A program made the position numbers and the translations under genes. A DNA stretch of 64,000 bases from Sphingobacteriaceae bacterium (GTDB lineage: Bacteria > Bacteroidota > Bacteroidia > B-17B0 > Aurantibacillaceae), in assembly GCA_002319075.1 (NCBI GenBank), contig NVQB01000001.1, positions 248,001-312,000 on the forward strand. Direction: 5' to 3'. The notes beneath the pieces were generated by a model. That model saw only the letters and a program-made list of their open reading frames with translations. It did no database searches and was not told the origin of the DNA. Of the stretch, positions 53,969 to 63,495 are shown in pieces; the first letter of the stretch is position 1, and each line of letters starts with the position of its first letter.

Positions 53969-54979
53969 CTACTCTATCAGAAGTTTGCCGGTTTTTAAAA
54001 TCTGCTCTTGTGATTTCACCACATACAAATAAATTCCTTTAGTCAAATTTGAAGCCCTGATTATTCCTGATCCTGCAGGCACGCCAGTGGTGAGCACAAC
54101 TCTACCCATAATATCTGACAGAACAAATTCCGCATTCATTTTTACGCTCTCGTTCTTTACTGTAATTTTTTTGCCCTCTGCATCACTCACAAAAACCTTT
54201 ACAGACGCACCTAACATTTGATAATTCTGTATACCGGTAATTATAAAGCCGCGTTGCGAAGTGTATTCTGACTGAACAAGCGATTTTGTAGTGGCATCCT
54301 GAAGTATTGCAAGGGTATTGATGCGTGAAAAATTCCAGGCAGAGTTTGCGGCAGAACTTTTAGAATAGGTCACTGAATCACCAACCGCAGAAGCAACGCT
54401 AAAACTAATTCCCACCGCACCCGTAAGTGATTTACGAAACACATCGTGATGCACATTTTCGCCGTTGGGCGCATTATAAAAGACTGTATCCTCGGCCAAT
54501 GCCACAAACAATATTAAATTAGTTAATGTGTGACTTGCTACTGTTTTGATGATTAGTTTAGCTCGTAAAGAATCGTTCGCATATTTTACCTGTTCGATAC
54601 GAATACTCAGTGGTGACAAAAGATTTTCATAAGGGGCGAACAGAGCATCTGAAGAAAAATTAACCGAAGTCGGTATTAGTTCGCCATTAATAATAAGATT
54701 AGGAGTACCGCCATAAATACCATAGTAATTCGTCCGCGAATCATTCTCCTGAACATTGTGTTGATTTAAAACGCAGGCCGGATAAGGCGCACTAGGATGA
54801 ATAGCGAGATGTAAAACTTCGGGGTGACTGGAAAGGTTCGTATAAAATCCGGGGTTTTTACCCGCACAAATACTGCAACGCGTATTCGTAAAATGTTCTA
54901 CCACAATTTTTTTAGGAACCTGCGCAGTTAACGATAAAGAACAAACGAACGCAAGAAAATACCGGAAGACGTTTTTCAT
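53969..54979 (-). CDS. Omp28-related outer-membrane protein with T9SS tail
   Basis: 336 residues. Signal peptide, then the thioredoxin-like Omp28 domain with C35-S-I-C38 and the GGTPNLIINGELIP segment. The last 75 residues are a type A sorting domain (SDIMGRVVLTTG, GIYLYVV). Exported to the surface or the outer membrane; related proteins of P. gingivalis are surface antigens. Function unproven. Confidence 0.9.
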   Translation of the reverse strand: MKNVFRYFLAFVCSLSLTAQVPKKIVVEHFTNTRCSICAGKNPGFYTNLSSHPEVLHLAIHPSAPYPACVLNQHNVQENDSRTNYYGIYGGTPNLIINGELIPTSVNFSSDALFAPYENLLSPLSIRIEQVKYANDSLRAKLIIKTVASHTLTNLILFVALAEDTVFYNAPNGENVHHDVFRKSLTGAVGISFSVASAVGDSVTYSKSSAANSAWNFSRINTLAILQDATTKSLVQSEYTSQRGFIITGIQNYQMLGASVKVFVSDAEGKKITVKNESVKMNAEFVLSDIMGRVVLTTGVPAGSGIIRASNLTKGIYLYVVKSQEQILKTGKLLIE

Positions 54980-55030
54980 TTTTTGATTATGAGCTTCTAC
55001 TTTACAATTACCAATTCAGTACAAATAAAT

Positions 55031-55561
55031 TTATTTTGAACTTAACGGTGGTTTTCCCCCTTCCGGAACAAAGATCAAAGCTTCTGAATTCATGCAGTAA
55101 CGTTTGCCTGTTGGTGTTGGCCCGTCGTTAAAAACATGCCCCAGGTGAGAGCCACTTTTGCTATCCACAACCGCAATCCTTTCCATTCCGCCGCTTTTAT
55201 CCACAACCAAACGTACAGCATCCGGAGTAATAGGCGCATAAAAACTTGGCCAGCCAGTTCCGGAATCGAATTTAGCATCTGAACTAAAAAGTGGTTGAAG
55301 TGATGCAGCAGAATAATAGGTCCCCTTTTTATAAAAATGATCATACTTACCTGTACCGGCTCTTTCTGTGCCTTCTTCCCGAAGAATATAATACTGAGCA
55401 GGAGTTAATTTTGCTTTCCATTCTGCTTCGCTTAAAGTCATTGGATATTTCGCATCTGCCTTCACGATCGACGGATCAGGATATTTAGGTGATTGAGCGT
55501 TAATGGTTCCGGCGTAAAAAAGCGTAAGAACTACTATTTTAAAAAAAGATTTGGTTTTCAT
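55031..55561 (-). CDS. msrB: Secreted methionine-(R)-sulfoxide reductase MsrB
   Basis: 176 residues with a signal peptide ending near NAQSP. MsrB core: SGTGWPSFYAPI (about 99-111), SHLGHVFNDGP, and catalytic Cys156 in RYCMNS. The two CxxC zinc motifs of many MsrBs are replaced (TYYSAASLQ and DSKSGSHL), so this is the zinc-free type. Periplasmic repair of oxidised proteins. Confidence 0.93.
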   Translation of the reverse strand: MKTKSFFKIVVLTLFYAGTINAQSPKYPDPSIVKADAKYPMTLSEAEWKAKLTPAQYYILREEGTERAGTGKYDHFYKKGTYYSAASLQPLFSSDAKFDSGTGWPSFYAPITPDAVRLVVDKSGGMERIAVVDSKSGSHLGHVFNDGPTPTGKRYCMNSEALIFVPEGGKPPLSSK

Positions 55562-55659
55562 AACAGTCTGTTAAATGGGCTAGCATTTCCCGGAGGAATC
55601 AGTAGACCCTTGTTTCTAATGAATATACGTAATTATTTGAAAGCTGGTTTTCTCCATAA

Positions 55660-55691
55660 AAAAAGAGTTTCGGACTACGAAACTCTTTTTT
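55660..55691. terminator. Bidirectional terminator
   Basis: AAAAAGAGTTTCG / CGAAACTCTTTTT with a 5-base loop; A run and T run flank it. It lies about 205 bp after the TerC stop on the minus strand and about 100 bp from the msrB start. Confidence 0.75.
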
Positions 55692-55894
55692 ATCTAACCA
55701 AACCATAATCTTAAAACTACTTACAGACTTTTAGATCTGCCAATCAATGAAACAAAGTTACAGCCTTTGCGCGCCAAAGTAAAATACCCTGCTCTTTCAA
55801 ACAGATCATTTACTAGGTCAGTTTTACTTTACTCATTGAAACGGGCTTTTCACAGGCTAAGTCTAAAGCGGCATGAGCCAGGCAACCGACTATC

Positions 55895-56593
55895 TTAATC
55901 GTTTTTAGCCTTGATCTTTTTCATTTGAATAATGTCTACCAGAAAAGCAAAACCCATAGAAAAATAAATATATCCTTTGGGGATTTTAAAATGCAGGCCT
56001 TCCGCAATGAGCGACACACCTATCATCATTAAAAAACAAAGTGCCAAAATCTTGAACGAAGGATGTTTTTGAATGAAGGAGCTGATGGGTTTTGAGGCCA
56101 CAAGCATTATGCTTACCGCTACTATTACAGCTGTATACATAATCCATAGCTCACTAACCATGCCTACCGCCGTAATGATAGAGTCTATTGAAAAAACAAG
56201 ATCGAGAATAATTATTTCGTATAATAGTTTTTTAAAATTGCCTTGTTTTGTCTCAGGATTATTTGTGTCGTGCTCTTCCGTTTTGTGGAGAATTTCTTTG
56301 GTGCTTTTATATAAAAGAAAAAGACCACCTGCCAGCAAGATGAGGCTCTTACCTGAAAAATCAATCTTAAAGACCGTGAATAAAGTAGTGTCGAGTTTTA
56401 AGATCCATGAGATTACAGTTAAAAGCAACAGTCGAATAACCATGGCTAAACCTATGCCCCAATAACGCAGTTTGTCTCTTTTGTCTTCGGGAAGTTTACC
56501 GGCAAGAATAGTGATGAAAATTATATTATCGATGCCTAAGATAACTTCGAGAGAAATAAGGGATAAAAGTGCGACAATGTTGTCAAGAATCAT
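55895..56593 (-). CDS. TerC family membrane protein
   Basis: 232 residues, seven hydrophobic helices. SLEVILGIDNIIFITILAGKLP and VFSIDSIITAVGMV contain the membrane-embedded Asp pair of TerC/Alx proteins. The family is linked to manganese or tellurite handling. Function inferred from family only. Confidence 0.92.
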   Translation of the reverse strand: MILDNIVALLSLISLEVILGIDNIIFITILAGKLPEDKRDKLRYWGIGLAMVIRLLLLTVISWILKLDTTLFTVFKIDFSGKSLILLAGGLFLLYKSTKEILHKTEEHDTNNPETKQGNFKKLLYEIIILDLVFSIDSIITAVGMVSELWIMYTAVIVAVSIMLVASKPISSFIQKHPSFKILALCFLMMIGVSLIAEGLHFKIPKGYIYFSMGFAFLVDIIQMKKIKAKND

Positions 56594-56707
56594 TACTTGT
56601 TGGTGTTAACTATTCGGCTCTCAAGGTACGTAATAAATTGCAAGTCAGTAACTGAAATAAATCCTTTAGCATTGGTATGTAATTTGCATCCTATTTATCA
56701 GATCAAA

Positions 56708-56794
56708 ATGAAAACTACTAAACCAACTACAGAAATAAAAACAGAAGCCACACCAACGGCTCAGGATATTTATTCAGCAAGTCATATAAACTAG
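56708..56794 (+). CDS. Small peptide upstream of YtxH gene
   Basis: 28 codons, MKTTKPTTEIKTEATPTAQD and a short tail. Thr-rich, no signal. It ends 8 bp before the YtxH ATG, so it may be a leader peptide or short protein. In-frame longer starts are not supported. Confidence 0.45.
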   Translation: MKTTKPTTEIKTEATPTAQDIYSASHIN

Positions 56795-56802
56795 AATATA
56801 AA

Positions 56803-57033
56803 ATGGGAAAATCAGCAAACATCTTAGGAGCTTTCCTGCTTGGAGCAGGAATTGGAGCGATAGCAGGGATTTTATTAGCACCCGCAAAAGGAACAGAAAC
56901 GCGGGAGAAACTTCTTTCAGGAGCTCAGGATCTGGCCTCTGATCTTAAAGAAAAATTTGATGAATATTCAGATCCGAATTATCTTTCGCACGCCAATCAG
57001 CAAGAAGAATACGAACACATGTTGGGGATATAA
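56803..57033 (+). CDS. YtxH domain protein 1
   Basis: 76 residues. N-terminal glycine-rich hydrophobic segment LGAFLLGAGIGAIAGILLAP and the KGTETREKLLSGAQDLASDL pattern of YtxH. Small membrane-associated stress-type protein of unknown mechanism. Terminator follows. Confidence 0.88.
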   Translation: MGKSANILGAFLLGAGIGAIAGILLAPAKGTETREKLLSGAQDLASDLKEKFDEYSDPNYLSHANQQEEYEHMLGI

Positions 57034-57083
57034 TTTCCCGGATTTAAAAAACGGATTTATATTTATATCTTTCTATAAAAACG

Positions 57084-57111
57084 AAAGCGCAAACTAGAAA
57101 GTTTGCGCTTT
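57084..57111. terminator. Terminator after YtxH gene 1
   Basis: AAAGCGCAAAC / GTTTGCGCTTT (11 bp, 6-base loop) followed by TTTATTA. Confidence 0.85.
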
Positions 57112-57215
57112 TTTATTACTCTTCTCTTTATATAGGACCCGATGCCTTTTTAGCTTTTTAAAATATATTTTTAATCCTCTATTTCCTGACCACACTTACT
57201 AAAAACTCACTTAGC

Positions 57216-57512
57216 CTACCTTTTAAAAGTATAAAACGTAAAGAACAATGCTATAAAGGTCAACAACGATAGGAAGTTAGAGGTTCTTTTCCAGCAGTTG
57301 TTATCTTCATTTTTCCAATACAAAATCCATTCACTTAAAAATGTATGTTTTGTCCAATGTAGCATATCTGCCATCAACCGAGGCGGTTTGAAAAAAGAAA
57401 AATTAGTAGCGTTCTGCTTGTTTAGAATCTCCCAATTAATTATCCATCTCACCAAAAACAGTGCAACGGTTATTACTAAAAAAATCGGGAATAAAGAGGG
57501 GTCCTCAAGCAT
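57216..57512 (-). CDS. Small membrane protein
   Basis: 98 residues with two hydrophobic segments (LFPIFLVITVALFLVRWI, FLSLLTFIALFFTFY) and a charged middle. No family recognised. 2 bp from the DJ-1 gene stop, so translated as part of one transcript. Confidence 0.6.
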   Translation of the reverse strand: MLEDPSLFPIFLVITVALFLVRWIINWEILNKQNATNFSFFKPPRLMADMLHWTKHTFLSEWILYWKNEDNNCWKRTSNFLSLLTFIALFFTFYTFKR

Positions 57513-57514
57513 AC

Positions 57515-58282
57515 TTAATGTTTCAGTAAAAGTTTGATCATTTCTTCTGCCACACCCTGCGCTTCGAAAGCGCCCATGCCAGTTACCAACCGATTTTGTT
57601 CATCCACAACAACAAGACATTCTTTTTTTGGCTTATTTTCTTTTGGACAAAAAATCAGATTAGCACCTCTTTTCACTAACGCAGCTTCCATATCAAAAGG
57701 CAGGGCCATGCCGAAATTTGAAACATTCATTTTTTTCTCCATAGATAAAGGAAAGCAGGTCATTTTTTTACCGTCAACAAAATACTTTGTGTTACTTAAT
57801 TTAATGTTTACAAGAGAAGCTGTTCCATTGCCTGTGGTACCAATGAGTCCGCCATTTTCAAAGATCTTTGCAGTTAGAACCGCAATTAATGTATTGTCTA
57901 CCACATCCACAAACTGACCATACCCTCCGGGATAAAAAACCGCGATATAAGTTGAATCCTTCACCTCCGCGGGACGCAGAGAATTTTTGGTCTTAGAAAC
58001 AAACAACTCACTTTTAAGAATTTTTTCCAATTCGGGTGGAACTATTAGATCGTAAAGCGCCACCTTTCCACCTTTGGGTGTAACAATGTCAACCTGGTAA
58101 CCACTGTCTATAAAAATCTGAAAAGGAAAGCCTATTTCCCATGACAGGGAACCATTGCCGGAAACCCCGAAGGTCGTAATGTTAGTTGCCACGATTAAAA
58201 TTTTTTTTGTTCTTAAACTATCTTGGGAAAAAAGTTGAGAATAAAAAAAGACAAGAAGTGTTATCGAAATAATTTTTTTCAT
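57515..58282 (-). CDS. Secreted DJ-1/PfpI-like protein without nucleophilic Cys
   Basis: 255 residues with signal peptide (YSQLFSQDS). DJ-1/PfpI glutamine-amidotransferase-like fold: YPGGYGQFVDV holds the conserved Glu/Gly turn, and VTPKGGKVALYD is the family's early block. Where enzymes have A-A-I-C-H-G the sequence is G-T-T-G-N-G-T, so the catalytic Cys is missing. It is probably a non-enzymatic binding protein. Alternatives: remote Hsp31-type chaperone. Confidence 0.8.
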   Translation of the reverse strand: MKKIISITLLVFFYSQLFSQDSLRTKKILIVATNITTFGVSGNGSLSWEIGFPFQIFIDSGYQVDIVTPKGGKVALYDLIVPPELEKILKSELFVSKTKNSLRPAEVKDSTYIAVFYPGGYGQFVDVVDNTLIAVLTAKIFENGGLIGTTGNGTASLVNIKLSNTKYFVDGKKMTCFPLSMEKKMNVSNFGMALPFDMEAALVKRGANLIFCPKENKPKKECLVVVDEQNRLVTGMGAFEAQGVAEEMIKLLLKH

Positions 58283-58742
58283 TTTGGGTTAGTTACGTCT
58301 GCCGGAAGAACAATTTATCTGTTTGCTAATTTAGTGAATAATAGTGGCACCTGTAATTTTACACATTTAAGGTTACAGGAAGAATATAATCTATAGCAGC
58401 ATGTGTTTGCCTGAACTTATCCTTATACCTGACCGAAGAAGCCTATAGTCACATTGCCTAAATATATTTACCAATTGTTGCTTATCGTCCCCTAAAATTT
58501 ACTCATTCTCAATTAGTGGTGGCTACATTTTTTGCAATAAATGCAAAATCCTCTTCCGTTGTAGTGAAAAATGCAGTTTGTTCGTCTTTAAACCTTATTA
58601 AATAAGCCATCCTGTAGTTTCTTCAACTCGGACAAAACGGGCTACAAAAAGTAATTATTCTAAGGCTCTCTCCGAAACTACTTTTACAAAACAAAGGAAG
58701 TATCACAAACAAAAATTAGAACGTCAGCCTAAACTTAAGTCC
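58283..58742. other. 460-bp intergenic region
   Basis: AT-rich; I see no gene, RNA fold or repeat. Contains short stretches such as ataataatctatagcagc but nothing supportable. Confidence 0.4.
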
Positions 58743-59648
58743 ATGAAAAAAAACAGAGTTCTTATCTTTTTCGCCTTAGTCACTTGTAGCGTTTACTCTC
58801 AAAGTTATGTCGATGTGCTTAAGGTTAGCGGAGGCTCAACTTCGTTAAACACATTCGATTCGAGTTTATCCAAAACAAGAATTCATGAAGTATTAGTGGA
58901 TGCCACGCTTCCCATAGAAATAACTCAGGAGTTAGCGTTGATCAGCGGATTTATTTACGAGAATATCCAGACAAAACTTTTCGCGGAAAATCCCATTAAG
59001 AAATTTGGGTCAACTACTCTTAAACTAGGAGTTAACAACAACTTTAACGAGTGTTGGTCTGGCACTGTAGTCTTTTTACCAAAAATCGCTTCTGACTTCA
59101 CAACCATTAATCGCAAGGATTTTCAATTCGGCACATTAACTACATTAAAGTATAAAAAAAGTAATGCGCTTAATTACAAATTTGGTCTTTACTATAATTC
59201 CGAGCTTTTTGGACCTTTCTTTGTTCCGTTGCTTGGTGTTTATTACTTAAGTCCGAATAAAAAATTTGAAGCTAACATACTATTGCCGCTGCAGGCAGAT
59301 ATGAGTTACAATCTACATTCACAAGTAGCGATTGGTTTTAACTTTTATGGTCAGATACGCTCCTATCATCTTACAGGCTCTGACGCACAAAGTTTATATG
59401 TTTCTAAATCCACAAACGAATTATCTATGTATTTAAGACTACGTCTTTCAAAAAGCCTAAGTTTTCAAACCAAAGCGGGATATTCTGTGGGCCGCAGTTA
59501 CCGCGTGTACGAAGAAAACGACAAAATTACCTTTGGTTTGCCTGCCACCTTTATAGGACCAAAAAGAAAGCAATTAAATTCGGATTTTTCGGATGGCGCT
59601 ATCTTTCAACTTTCATTTCTTTACCGATTTAACGTAGATAAAAACTAA
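58743..59648 (+). CDS. DUF6268 family outer-membrane beta-barrel
   Basis: 301 residues. Signal peptide ending near VYSQS; then alternating barrel strands (TTLKLGVNNNF, FQFGTLTTLKYKK, LNYKFGLYYNSELFGPF) and a terminal Phe-type strand (FQLSFLYRFN). The pattern fits DUF6268. Porin-like or structural role is unknown. It is followed by an acyltransferase 43 bp later on the same strand. Confidence 0.8.
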   Translation: MKKNRVLIFFALVTCSVYSQSYVDVLKVSGGSTSLNTFDSSLSKTRIHEVLVDATLPIEITQELALISGFIYENIQTKLFAENPIKKFGSTTLKLGVNNNFNECWSGTVVFLPKIASDFTTINRKDFQFGTLTTLKYKKSNALNYKFGLYYNSELFGPFFVPLLGVYYLSPNKKFEANILLPLQADMSYNLHSQVAIGFNFYGQIRSYHLTGSDAQSLYVSKSTNELSMYLRLRLSKSLSFQTKAGYSVGRSYRVYEENDKITFGLPATFIGPKRKQLNSDFSDGAIFQLSFLYRFNVDKN

Positions 59649-59691
59649 GGGGGAATCATTTTTAAAAATTAAATAATTAAACCTTCACACC

Positions 59692-61116
59692 ATGATTTAC
59701 AAATTGCTTCGTTTTATATTTCGCATCACTAACAGATGTTACTTCAAAACCATCCAGGTTAAAGGCCTTGAAAACATTCCGAAAACTGGACCCGTATTTT
59801 TTGTAGCAAATCATCCCAGCGCATTTATGGATCCAATTGTTATTGCAACAGTCGTTAACCGCCCTTTATTCTTTCTTGCAAAAGGTTCTTTATTTCAGAA
59901 TAAATTCACGCGTTGGTTACTTCCGAAATTTAATATGATCCCGATTTTTCGCAGTTCTGAAAATCCCGATCAAATGCATAAAAACAAAGAAATTTTTTCA
60001 CACTGTCATAAACACCTTGCTAAAGATGGCGCCATTCTTGCCTTTCCCGAAGGTGTTTCGTTCACTGAAAGAAAAATTAAAAAGATACAAACGGGAACTT
60101 CCAGAATCTGTTTAGGAGCTGAAGCAGAAAATAATTTCAGTCTCGGTATACAGATTGTTACCATTGGCCTGAACTTCTCAGATCCGCATAGTTTTCAAAG
60201 CGATCTTTTCGTAAACATTGACAAGCCGATTAGCGTTGCCGATTATCGCACTGCTTACGAGGAAGATCCCTTTAAAGCCGCGCATACCTTAACAGATGAA
60301 ATCCGCAAGCGTCTTGAATCGCAGGTTGTAGCGATACAGGATGCGGAAGTGGATAAATTAGTAGCTACTATTGAATTAATCTACAAATCGCAATTATTAA
60401 AAGACCTGGGTTATGCTCCAGGCGAAATGGAAGACGATTTTACAGTTACAAAAGCAATCGCCCAATCCGTAAATTACTTTATGGACACAGATCCATCGCG
60501 GGTAGAAAAAACCAAGTATAAAATAGAGGCTTACCTGGATGAACTTGAACGTTTGTCTCTAACGGATAGCCTGATGAAGAATATAGGTAAAAGGACTCCT
60601 CTTCTTACTTCCATAGCATCGTTGTTATATTTGATTTTTGGATTGCCGGTATTTGCTTTTGGCTTTTTAAATAACTATTTCCCCTTTAAAATTCCAGGAT
60701 GGATGGCTAGACGCATTTCTGAGAGACCTGAATTTTTTGGCTCTCTTGCAATAAGTCTCGGGACATTTACTTTTCTTATTTTTTATTCCCTTCAAATTTG
60801 GTTACTGCATACTTTTACAAACGATTGGCGTATCATTTCTGCCTATGTTCTGCTTTTACCTTTGTCAGGGTTCTTTGCTTATTCTTATTACAAACGCTTC
60901 ACCACTTTGCGCGGCAACTGGAGAATATTTTCGCTTTTTTATAAAAAAACGAAACTGATTACTTCCCTTCTTCTTAAACGTGAGATGATCCTTGCTGAGT
61001 TCGAACAAGGCAAAAATGACTTTGAGAATCATACAAATGAAGACGTGAAATTAAAAGAATTAAAGCTTACTGTGACTGCTGAAGATCACAATCACTTCTT
61101 TAACCTGGAAAGCTAA
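59692..61116 (+). CDS. PlsC-type 1-acyl-glycerol-3-phosphate acyltransferase-like protein
   Basis: 474 residues. Acyltransferase core with N-H41-P-S-A-F-M-D47 (H-x5-D), the binding motif R/S-S-E-N-P near 85, and AFPEGVSF (EGT-type block). The C-terminal half has three TM segments (about 310-400). H-x5-D instead of H-x4-D is common in the GPAT-like branch with a large C-terminus. Membrane phospholipid synthesis or remodelling, substrate uncertain. Confidence 0.88.
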   Translation: MIYKLLRFIFRITNRCYFKTIQVKGLENIPKTGPVFFVANHPSAFMDPIVIATVVNRPLFFLAKGSLFQNKFTRWLLPKFNMIPIFRSSENPDQMHKNKEIFSHCHKHLAKDGAILAFPEGVSFTERKIKKIQTGTSRICLGAEAENNFSLGIQIVTIGLNFSDPHSFQSDLFVNIDKPISVADYRTAYEEDPFKAAHTLTDEIRKRLESQVVAIQDAEVDKLVATIELIYKSQLLKDLGYAPGEMEDDFTVTKAIAQSVNYFMDTDPSRVEKTKYKIEAYLDELERLSLTDSLMKNIGKRTPLLTSIASLLYLIFGLPVFAFGFLNNYFPFKIPGWMARRISERPEFFGSLAISLGTFTFLIFYSLQIWLLHTFTNDWRIISAYVLLLPLSGFFAYSYYKRFTTLRGNWRIFSLFYKKTKLITSLLLKREMILAEFEQGKNDFENHTNEDVKLKELKLTVTAEDHNHFFNLES

Positions 61117-61355
61117 TTCAAAATAACCTAAAAATGAACAGGTAGCTTTTTTCATTATTGGATAAATAAAAGTTAATTGAGTGGCACTAGGTGACCAAAT
61201 ATTTTTTGTAAGACAGATTTCGCCCTGTGAATCTGCAAGTACGAATGCTACACACGAATTTGGATTATATATCAGAGTTTTTTTTCAAACAATTCGAAGA
61301 TCCAAATTAAGTAGTGTGCTATTCTTAAGAAATACGGGTGAAGATAACTACCAAT

Positions 61356-61478
61356 CTAACTTACATGTGAAGAAGATATCATAAACCAGAATCCAAGAAT
61401 TACAACTATAGCCAAAGCAGCCACGAGGAGTTGTTTTACACTTACTACATCTTCGTCGTCATTTATATTACTTGCCAT
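61356..61478 (-). CDS. Short single-TM protein
   Basis: 40 codons, MASNINDDEDVVSVKQLLVA followed by a hydrophobic helix and SSSHVS. An acidic tip plus one TM helix is the shape of many real small membrane proteins. The ORF is open only on the minus strand. Confidence 0.5.
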   Translation of the reverse strand: MASNINDDEDVVSVKQLLVAALAIVVILGFWFMISSSHVS

Positions 61479-61690
61479 ATTACTATCTTTTTCGCTAAGA
61501 TAAAACCCAAGGCATCTGATCTGCTTTAAGTGAACGTTAATATGTGATAAGAGCTTTGAAATATAATACTAGCTTAACTTTCGCGATTTAGAAACGCAGC
61601 AGTGCGAAACGGATAAAAAATAAAATCTTCCACAAAAAAAAATATGGGGAATTCTTAACTCATGTTACATTGAATAACGAGAAATAAAAA

Positions 61691-61718
61691 TCCGCGAAAG
61701 TCATTTGACCAACGCGGA
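61691..61718 (-). terminator. Terminator after YtxH gene 2
   Basis: TCCGCG / CGCGGA outer stem with GTCA / TGAC inner stem. On the minus strand it is followed by TTTTTATTTC. Confidence 0.75.
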
Positions 61719-61764
61719 CCTTATTTTTGTAAGAACCCCTTCTTCCCAAAAATTTTATTAGGTA

Positions 61765-62034
61765 TTAAGACAATTTAGCCTGAGTCTCTTCAGAATAAGC
61801 CAAAGCTCTTTCTTTCATCTCATCCATACGTCCCTGAACCATTTCTTTCATTTCATTAAATTTATCGGTTCCTTCCTGAATTTTTTCTTTTAAATCATCG
61901 GCCAGATCCTGAGCCCCTCCGATTAATTTTCTGCGTGTTTCCGATCCCTTATCCGGCGCTATTAAGATTCCGATTGCTATACCTGCTGCTACACCCAGCA
62001 TTACTGTTCCGAAGAAACTTTTTGAATTATTCAT
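61765..62034 (-). CDS. YtxH domain protein 2
   Basis: 89 residues. FFGTVMLGVAAGIAIGILIAPDKG and SETRRKLIGGAQDLADDLKEKIQEG are the YtxH hallmark and a coiled-coil C-terminal half (KFNEMKEMVQGRMDEMKERA). Membrane-associated, stress-type. Paralog of 56803 and 63496. Confidence 0.88.
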   Translation of the reverse strand: MNNSKSFFGTVMLGVAAGIAIGILIAPDKGSETRRKLIGGAQDLADDLKEKIQEGTDKFNEMKEMVQGRMDEMKERALAYSEETQAKLS

Positions 62035-62292
62035 TTTTAAATTTTTAATATGGTTTAATAAGCCTCCTCCAATTTCATGCCAATGAAGTTTAAACGCAGT
62101 AGATTCAGATTAATCTCTGTAAACCCTTTTTATTGCAGGAAACACTTAACTCTAATTATGGCCTTTTTTGATAACTTAAGCTTAACGATTTAAAAACTCC
62201 GAAAAAAATTATTTAAAGTCGGCGTAATGTGCTGTTGATGTTTGCTCCTTAATTTTGAAAAGCGAAACAGTACTAATTTAAAACGACACGCT

Positions 62293-62469
62293 ATGGATAC
62301 TATAACACGAACATACAGAGATAACGCTGAAATTGAAAAAGCCTGGCAAGACCTCATTGAGGCATTACAGCCAATTCCAAAACAAGAAAAGGAACCTGCA
62401 AAACACGCAAAACATCATCCTGCACTTATTACCAGTTCTGATCTTTCTATCTGGGAAATGATAGGCTAG
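62293..62469 (+). CDS. Small charged protein
   Basis: 58 residues from the ATG at 62293. Charged N-terminal helix (EIEKAWQDLIEAL) and a Lys/His-rich middle (EKEPAKHAKHHPALI). Not recognised. Lies in the cluster of small genes between YtxH copies. Confidence 0.5.
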   Translation: MDTITRTYRDNAEIEKAWQDLIEALQPIPKQEKEPAKHAKHHPALITSSDLSIWEMIG

Positions 62470-62609
62470 TGATTTTTTTTGCTGAATTTTCTGAAGAGAA
62501 TTTCATTTTACTTCTATGTTCTCTTTTTAAAATTCTAATAAGCTGACTGCGACCTTATTAAAATTTTCCCAAACCGGTAACCATCCTGCTAAAGAATAGT
62601 TATTTTAGC

Positions 62610-62849
62610 ATGACAATTACGGATATGAAGCTGCTTAGCAAAGATGTACTCCAGGAGTACGGGTTCTCAGAGAATATACAGAAAACAAATAGTTGGATAG
62701 AGGTTATGAGTCGCGACAATGTAGACATTGTTATTAAAGAGGGAAATTTTTATTATTCCAATCTTGGAATAGATTATCCTTTAAAAGATCTGGCGGCCTT
62801 GAGAAAATTCTACAAAGAAATTAAAAATCAGGATCTGAAACCTTTTTAA
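62610..62849 (+). CDS. Hypothetical 79-residue protein
   Basis: ATG at 62610. MKLLSKDVLQEYGF, WIEVMSRDNVDIVIKEG, LAALRKFYKEI. Looks like a small alpha/beta protein; no family recognised. Upstream of the receiver gene at 63002, with a promoter between. Confidence 0.6.
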   Translation: MTITDMKLLSKDVLQEYGFSENIQKTNSWIEVMSRDNVDIVIKEGNFYYSNLGIDYPLKDLAALRKFYKEIKNQDLKPF

Positions 62850-62940
62850 AATCTCCCGATAAATTCCTGATTCACAAATTACGATCTGAAAACTCAGAAG
62901 TAATGTTAAAACACTTGTCCCTAAAGGCTTAGACATGCAC

Positions 62941-62967
62941 TTGCAGGTAATTTCCTTCTTATATTTG
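62941..62967 (+). promoter_or_regulatory. Promoter before the receiver gene
   Basis: TTG at 62941-62943 and TATATTTG at 62960-62967, 16-base spacer (slightly short of the usual 17-23). ATG is 35 bases later. Confidence 0.55.
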
Positions 62968-63001
62968 TAATAGATTTAAGAGTGAAATAAACTCAAGTAC
63001 T

Positions 63002-63409
63002 ATGAAAAATCAAATTTACTGCCTGCTTATAGATGATGACACGGATGATCGCGACTTTTTTAACGTAGCTTTAAGAAATGTGAATCCAGATATTTTAGTT
63101 CATTATTCCCCTTCCGGTCACGAAGCCATTGACAATTTACGAAGTGGTGAATATAATCCCGATTATATTTTTCTGGATCTGAACATGATGCCGATGAACG
63201 GCATTGAATGTTTAAGAGAAATTAAAAAATTGGAACATTACAAAGAGACTCCTGTAATTATTTATTCTACCACTATAACAGATGACATCAAGGATGTTAC
63301 ATTGCGCGCAGGAGCTTTTGACCATCTCGAGAAGCCCTCAAAGAGATCGGTACTTGAAGATTATTTACTAAAGATTTTTGATTTCCATGTGGGTTTGAAA
63401 TTCGCTTAG
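63002..63409 (+). CDS. Single-domain response regulator
   Basis: 135 residues. D11-D13 acidic cluster, D59 in FLDLNMM (usual Pro moved by one), STT, and Lys in LEKPSK. No output domain. It neighbours small YtxH genes, which may be part of its regulon; this is inference. Confidence 0.9.
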   Translation: MKNQIYCLLIDDDTDDRDFFNVALRNVNPDILVHYSPSGHEAIDNLRSGEYNPDYIFLDLNMMPMNGIECLREIKKLEHYKETPVIIYSTTITDDIKDVTLRAGAFDHLEKPSKRSVLEDYLLKIFDFHVGLKFA

Positions 63410-63444
63410 CGGAATGCTAATAGCTGAGTGCTAAACAAAACAAA

Positions 63445-63481
63445 AAAAATCCCGGACTTCACAGAAGCTCCGGGATTTTTT
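63445..63481. terminator. Bidirectional terminator
   Basis: AAATCCCGGA / TCCGGGATTT hairpin flanked by A and T runs, between the receiver and the convergent YtxH gene 3. Confidence 0.8.
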
Positions 63482-63495
63482 CTTTGCAAACGAGC

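Noticed and set aside
55493-55708. 71-codon plus ORF
   Set aside because: Covers the msrB start and the terminator; a shadow.
61181-61384. 67-codon plus ORF
   Set aside because: No signal, no motif, poor composition.
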